Shown piece after piece: positions 58,868-64,000 of a stretch of 64,000 nucleotides of DNA. The notes below the pieces were generated by a model, which was not told the origin of the DNA, did not search any database, and worked only from the letters and a program-made list of their open reading frames with translations. Positions within the stretch are counted from its first letter, which is position 1. Each line of letters begins with the position of its first letter. The stretch is from Powellomyces hirtus (lineage: Eukaryota; Chytridiomycota; Chytridiomycetes; Spizellomycetales; Powellomycetaceae). The translations under genes were made by a program, and so were the position numbers. Where the stretch lies: assembly GCA_025526995.1 (NCBI GenBank), contig JAHLKG010000025.1, positions 1 to 64,000 of the forward strand, read 5' to 3'.

Positions 58868-60725
58868 TGTCGGCCCCCGTCGACGCGTCGCACCCTGGCT
58901 TTCTACCCACTACGCCGCCCCAGCGGTTTGCACGCTTCGAAGACAAGCACTGCTGGAGAGCGACGAAGCTTTCGGCGAGAGCATGGCGGAGGACAGCGTG
59001 ATCTACTACTTCTCGTTCGGAAACACCGTCGAAGAAAACGTGTCGCAAGAGCTGTTGACCACCCCGCCGGGTGGTCAACAGCGGCGGGGTGGTCAACAGC
59101 TCTTGCGACACAAGGCTTACCTCTTTCGTTCTTTTGTGTCAGCTCTGCGGGCAAAAGACACAAGTATCCCCGAATGGCCAGTCGATTGCGCCGACAGCGA
59201 AGGCCGCGCGCTCTTTGAGTCCATTTTGAAGTCCGTGTTTGCCAAGGGCAGCACAGTCGTTTACGACGAGATCCAAGCGCATCCACATTTCACTCGAGCC
59301 TTGCTGCGTGTGCTCGCGGGGGCCAAAACAGATCCCAATGACCGTCTCCGTCTTTGCCGTCTCGCCTTGATCGGCACGCCGCCGTCGGTGTTGTCGGCCG
59401 ACGCCCTGGACTTCGCCGTCGACGAAATCAACAAGGTTGATTTCCAGATTACCATCGGACCTTTGACAATCGAAAGTTTCATCCGCGCAATTGAACAAGC
59501 GATAGGATACCTGCCAGGAATGGAGCTCCTCGTCCTGTGGACGGTTACGGGCGGCATTGCACGGCACCTCCAGAGCCTGCTGAGTTCCATTGCTTCCTCA
59601 TACGCAAACAAGGAAAACACGGCTCGGTCATTCCGTGCCCCCCAGTACATTGCTATCAAGCGATGGCTTCAGCTGCGCACCAGCAACATGTCGGCGGAGC
59701 TTCGCAGCCTCGAGTGGCAGTTTCTCCGGAACATTACCAGTACCCAAAGCCGGGGAGCTGCCATTCCAAGCACTCCAATACTTGAAAGCCTTCTCACCAA
59801 AAATGTGGAGGTGGCCCCACTATATACCGATCTATATCAAGTGGATGTCGCCTCGTACACGGTCAACAATTCATACATCCGGGCCATCGCCCGATCCCTC
59901 ACCATGCTCCACCAGGCTCCCAAACAGCTGGTGATGGACCTGTGCGACTTCGGGCTGAAGGATTTCGTGGAGAAGTTGCTCACGGATTGTCGACGCCAGG
60001 CCGAAAGTAATGGAGAGGAAGCCGACAACGATGACGACGACACGGATGACGATGAGGACTGTCAATCTCACAACACACCGCAATGGGCGCCGGACCCGCG
60101 GATCCTCGCTGCAGCCCGTCTGATGTCGCTGTCATACGACGATTTCGACATTGATCTCGTGCTCCAAAAGGAGGAGACGCGTCGCGGGGTCCATCTCCTG
60201 TTCGGCTCGTTCAAACTGAACGAGAAGGAGATGAGTCCGCCGAGTATCAAAGCTTTCTGCGACAAGAACGTGACGAAGTTTCTGACCACCAAGATTCCTG
60301 ATGGAATCAAAGTGCTCAGCGTGCACATCATCGGCCTGGCGGTCGGGATCCGCATGGACAACTGCTCGGTCCGCGAGAATTGGATGAAATCGGCCAAGCA
60401 GCTTGAGGCGACCATCTCGATCCCATGCTCGGGGGACTTGTGGTCATTCGACGACATGATCAGGCCGCTGCGCACGATCGACGTGGACGATTCGCCATTC
60501 CCGCTGGCAGATGCGACGAGCCTGCGGAATGCGTGGTCAACAGTCGACCGACGCGAAGATGCCGCCGATGCGGTGGAGATCCTGCAGGGCGGCGGCTCGA
60601 TCATCGTGCGAGGATACGCCGGGGTCGGCAAGACGACCATATTCAAGGAGATTGTGATGCCTGCGCTGGAGAGCCGCGGCGACGTGCATTATATAGACGG
60701 ATTCCAGTTGGTGTCGGACCAGTAA
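58868..60725 (+). pseudogene. P-loop NTPase-type gene, broken
   Basis: An ATG at 58868 opens MSAPVDASHPGFLPTTPPQR and FARFEDKHCW; the frame then changes and continues in the frame of 58983 (AEDSVIYYFSFGNTVEENVS). That frame runs 580 codons: VVYDEIQAHPHFTRALL (Walker-B-like), RLALIGTPPSVL, a helical middle, an acidic DDDD stretch (near 60030) and finally GSIIVRGYAGVGKTTIFKEI, a clear Walker A, before a stop at 60725. The arrangement resembles the large NTPase genes of Crinkler-type effectors or STAND ATPases of fungi; I cannot choose. A 29-bp inverted repeat sits in the coding region. Truncated at the 3' end, so probably a relic. Confidence 0.5.
59040..59111. repeat. Inverted repeat, 29-bp arms, 14-bp spacer
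   Basis: GTGTCGCAAGAGCTGTTGAC and onward to CCCGCC, a 14-nt spacer, then the exact complement. Within the broken NTPase frame. Confidence 0.9.
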
Positions 60726-60770
60726 ATAACCAAAAATTCCCAAGCGCGCCGATACCGCGACTTTTGTGTG

Positions 60771-60830
60771 TCTTGAACAGTTACATGAAAATTACATGTA
60801 ACCGTTCAATTTTCATGTAACTGTTCAAGA
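60771..60830. repeat. Inverted repeat, 23-bp arms, 14-bp spacer
   Basis: TCTTGAACAGTTACATGAAA plus ATT, a 14-nt spacer, then the exact complement. It lies just after the end of the NTPase frame, and a shorter copy of CATGAAAATTACA follows. It could act as a terminator or be a small mobile palindrome. Confidence 0.85.
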
Positions 60831-61275
60831 CATGAAAATTACAGGTGGCCCGGGCTTTTCTCTTATTCGAAACTGCTCCGTCTGTCTCTTGAAGTCTTGA
60901 TTCTGGCCAAGTGTGTCATTACGATTTGCGGTACTTGGTTCATCTCTAATAAAGTTGCGCTTGGACCCGATACAGGTGCCATTGTTACAAGCAGCACTTC
61001 CTTTTATAACCTGTTGGAACCGTGCAGCTGGTAGCAACCACCTTGGAAGCGTCGGCAATGTGGCGTTTACAGTGATCTATTTTTGTGTCTGATTCCCCGG
61101 GTCCAGTTTATTTCAGGCCCAACGAAGTTATATCACTGGCAATCGCCATCCATTTTCCAGTACCGCTGGCAACTGCTGTTTTCCAATTCCACCCTCCGAG
61201 AACCAGGCCGATAGAAATGGACTAAGATCTTTCATTTACCAAATCGGACATCAAGCGTAGCATCAGGCTGCCGGA
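60831..61275. other. Intergenic, promoter of 7TM gene
   Basis: No gene. The final 60 bases before the ATG are the presumed leader. Confidence 0.4.
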
Positions 61276-62328
61276 ATGACTATGTCAGACAACACATCCC
61301 CATCAGTCACCTTCGTCGGTGTTACAGTTGGCATCGAAGTGTTTACTCTGCTGTATCACACTTTCAACGTCATCTCCGCTATCCGTGCTGTCGTCGCCCC
61401 CCCAAGCGTCCCTGATATACAGTCCCCAACACCGAGCAGAACCACACAAACCTCATCGACTACACAATCCGGCCAGAAAGCGTCATGGTTGGACCGGGCA
61501 TTAATGCTTCTCATGGTTCTTCTCTGGGTCTATGCTGTAAGCTGCGTTGCCTTGACCGCTTTGGCCGCTTGGGACGGCCATATCGCGTACCATCTGATGG
61601 TACTATTCAACGACGCCTCCTACTATGTGATTGCAGGCGGGTATGCGTGGCTGGTCGTGCGGAGATTCAGCAAAGTTCACGGAGGGATCAATCCAGACAT
61701 TGACAAGAGATGGTACAGGGCACTGGAAGGGTTGACGATACTAGTATGGGCTTGCGTTTCTCTTCCGGTCACAATATTCGACGTGGTCTGTCTATTTCAG
61801 CTCCCAGATATCCCAGATTGGGAACCAACCGGGGTTTCTACACTCGGGGTTGCGATGACCTTTGGCTTGAATGCTTACGTTCTCATCGTCGACACGGCGG
61901 TGGGGGTCACGATGTACAGCTGCATGAAGAAAGCCATTCGAGAGCTTACGGCTACCATGAACGTGAAAGAGGGCGACTCTTACGCAGTTTCATCCGTGTT
62001 ATCTCCGGATGGCCCACCAAGTACGAACATCCGATCCATTGAGGCCGCCCTGGTACCGAAGCCGCAATCCGTCCGGTCTCAGCAGCGGCGACTGAGGCTT
62101 TTGCGCGCAACCGAAGTTGGCGTTTGTTGGATGACTGCAATCAGCTTCGCAGGCGCTCTATGTGCCATTGTCGCCAATCTCTTCCTCTACGACCCGGACA
62201 ACCCTTACTATCTCCCTTATGGAGTCCTCGTCTCTCTCGCGTGGTCTACCCCGATCTGGCATGCAGTCTTTGCCTTTTCTTACATCAAAGCAGTCAAGGA
62301 TTTGATGAAGCAGATCCAACGGGCATGA
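61276..62328 (+). CDS. Intronless seven-helix membrane protein
   Basis: 350 aa starting MTMSDNTSPSVTFVGVTVGI. Seven hydrophobic segments at about residues 10-35, 74-97, 105-127, 147-172, 188-213, 287-309 and 316-340; a Ser/Thr/Pro/Gln linker between helices 1 and 2, and a polar loop with SSVLSPDGPPSTN between helices 5 and 6. Topology is that of a fungal 7TM protein, but no known receptor motif is seen. It resembles the 22-24 kb gene only in general layout. No introns, unlike most of its neighbours. Confidence 0.7.
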   Translation: MTMSDNTSPSVTFVGVTVGIEVFTLLYHTFNVISAIRAVVAPPSVPDIQSPTPSRTTQTSSTTQSGQKASWLDRALMLLMVLLWVYAVSCVALTALAAWDGHIAYHLMVLFNDASYYVIAGGYAWLVVRRFSKVHGGINPDIDKRWYRALEGLTILVWACVSLPVTIFDVVCLFQLPDIPDWEPTGVSTLGVAMTFGLNAYVLIVDTAVGVTMYSCMKKAIRELTATMNVKEGDSYAVSSVLSPDGPPSTNIRSIEAALVPKPQSVRSQQRRLRLLRATEVGVCWMTAISFAGALCAIVANLFLYDPDNPYYLPYGVLVSLAWSTPIWHAVFAFSYIKAVKDLMKQIQRA

Positions 62329-63385
62329 AACACAGATATCGAGACTCGAGATAGTTTTGACGGCCCGGCCCCCGCGTCATCGCGGAGTGACGACGTAGAG
62401 GGAAGCGGCCGGATATGAATCAAGTAATAGTAGGAAAAGCTAGTGGACAGTGTAGTAAAGATCGTCTAGTGCTACTGTATTATGATATCAGACTACGATA
62501 CTACTTGCATGCCACGTTACCGGGCACAGATAAGTGTATAATGGTCATGTTGTGCTTGTCGATTTGATATCGGTCGCTCGCTCGCCTCAAAGTATGAGGA
62601 AAGCCTGTGCTACCAGCCAGCACGTTTAGGACCAATCTATAGACATTACTTCGTTGCGCTGGTCCTAGGGACCACCGTGTTGTTGCCGACATAGTTCATC
62701 GGCCTCCTTGCCGTCCTGCAGGCTCACATAAGACTTTCACCTTGCCTCACCATGGGGCAGCCATCCGGCTGACGATGCGCTCCGCTGCAACGAAGGTCGA
62801 CAACCTTGTCTGCGCCTCGCATGTCGCAGATGCCAAACGGCGTGAGTCAGGGTTTCCAGAGCAGAATCTACTTCAGTGTTATCAACATTAAGGATGCACC
62901 TCCAGTCCTTCCTCTACGTGCACAAGAGCAGGAACCAAGTCTTGTTTGCCTCCGCGCACCCCAGGTGTAGGACAGAGCTCCCGGCCCAACAAATGGGATG
63001 ACTGTGCAAATCTCCTTCCATCGCCTCCTTTGCGGTCGTCGCTCAACATCATTCAATCGAGGACCAAATGCACAAGCAGCTCAATAACCGGTTGATGTTG
63101 GTCAGCCATATCGCGTCTTTGCTGGTGACAGTCGGCGTGCACAAACGAGCTCTCAACCCAATATATCGCGACCTCAAATCTCGTCGCCCGAATTAAATAG
63201 AATGGATTATCAAACACTTTTGTATTTGCTGCGCAATTCTTGCAACTTTCGTCATCCCCTTCCCGACAAACCTTCCCATTAACACCCATTACCACTTACT
63301 TCTAAACTATTCCCATATATCTCTCTCTCTCTCTCTCACTCTCTCACACACACATACGCACACGTCTCAAGTGTCAACGAACGGG
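62329..63385. other. Intergenic, upstream of kinase
   Basis: No gene recognised. A CT/CA microsatellite (about 63321-63355) lies just before the kinase start. Confidence 0.4.
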
Positions 63386-64000
63386 ATGCAGCACAGCAAC
63401 TCGCCTCCACAACAACGCAAGGCCTCCCTCGTCGAGCGCGCCCAAAACGCAATCGAGGCAAAGCTGCTCAACAACACGGGCCTCAGAAGAGTCTCCACTA
63501 CCCCCGTCTCCTACCACCACTCCTCCTCCAGCAGCCTCAACACAAACAACAAAAGCAGCAACCCTGTCCTCCAGTCCTCCGCCTCTCTCGGCGTGCCCTT
63601 CTTCACCTCAAACACTTCCTCCTCTCAACATGGCAGCATCTCCAATCTGCAATTGTACTCGGACTCGGCACTCCCTGTGCAGGACCCAATGTCCATGAAC
63701 ATTGACGACTATGTCATTGGGGATCCCATCGGCTACGGCTCCTCGGCAGTTGTCTACATTGCCAAATACAAACCACTCAACATCGACGTCGCCATAAAGA
63801 TGATCGACTTGGACATGTTTGAAAGGAACCAGATCGATGAGCTGAGGGTAAGCCGTTCCCATTCTGTATATTGGGCCGAAGGAAAGAGAAAGAGGGAACA
63901 GAACGAGTGCTAGATGGGAGGCACCGACGGACCATGTGGAGTCAAGGAAAATGCGAGAGAAAAATGGAGTGGAGTGATAGAGAGTTCATGAAGAGCGTGG
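63386..64000 (+). CDS. STE20-family kinase (OSR1/SPAK-like), first exon
   Basis: Starts MQHSNSPPQQRKASLVERAQ (ATG 63386). The first 110 residues are Ser/Asn/Gln-rich and probably disordered. The kinase domain begins at MNIDDYVIGDPIGYGSSAVV, with the glycine-rich loop GxGSSAVV, and VAIKMIDLDMFERNQIDELR including the ATP-binding lysine of VAIK. The hydrophobic VVxIA and the sequence after the lysine match the germinal-centre-kinase VI (OSR1/STK39/Fray) group. The exon ends at 63847 with GTAAGC; the rest lies beyond the window. A frame continuing to 63913 is intronic. Confidence 0.8.

Overview
Organism. This is nuclear DNA of a eukaryote, most likely a fungus. Genes are interrupted by short GT-AG introns (mostly 50-110 nt). 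Recognisable host genes are SF3B2, RACK1/Asc1 and ribosomal protein eS28. Intergenic DNA is full of homopolymer and microsatellite tracts. A myristoylated stathmin-like protein, a single-C2 protein and two seven-helix membrane proteins would fit an early-diverging zoosporic (chytrid-type) fungus; that is inference.

Layout. 1-3 kb: debris (exon of a P-type ATPase, an AT-rich nuclear copy of mitochondrial nad4, a MITE-like inverted repeat). 3-5 kb: secreted beta-lactamase-fold serine hydrolase. 6-24 kb: ordinary host genes SF3B2 (+), eS28 (-), RACK1 (-), an unknown two- or three-exon gene (+), a stathmin-like gene (-), a C2 gene (-) and a 7TM gene (-), separated by simple-sequence DNA. 58.9-64 kb: a broken NTPase gene, an intronless 7TM gene, and the first exon of an STE20/OSR1-type kinase running off the end.

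The centre (25,169-58,745) is a triple nest. The outer layer is a Mutator-like (MULE) DNA transposon with about 170-214 bp terminal inverted repeats (TIRs) and an 8-bp target duplication (TAAAAATA). It carries a histone-H3-like gene, a MULE transposase with SWIM and CCHC zinc motifs, and an acidic 160-aa protein; both edge genes start a few bases inside the TIRs, which hold a TATA box. Its transposase is split by a Ty1/copia retrotransposon (245-bp LTRs, 26,871-56,814). The copia protease region is in turn split by a 24,606-bp polinton-like virus (PLV, 28,544-53,149) with 1,422-bp TIRs ending in perfect 52-bp palindromes and a 5-bp target duplication (ACGGA). Removing the PLV and one ACGGA restores the copia reading frame.

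The PLV encodes a double-jelly-roll-type major capsid protein, a penton-like minor capsid protein, an A32-type packaging ATPase, a polymerase-palm plus superfamily 3 helicase protein, a DDE integrase with chromodomain, a separate tyrosine recombinase, a 2,083-aa fibre-like protein with discoidin and C1q-like domains, a RING protein and a two-component receiver-domain protein. Penton, ATPase, integrase and polymerase genes carry frameshifts or a stop, so this copy is probably not autonomous, although its TIRs are nearly identical. LTR and TIR divergence agree with the nesting order: PLV youngest, copia older, MULE oldest.
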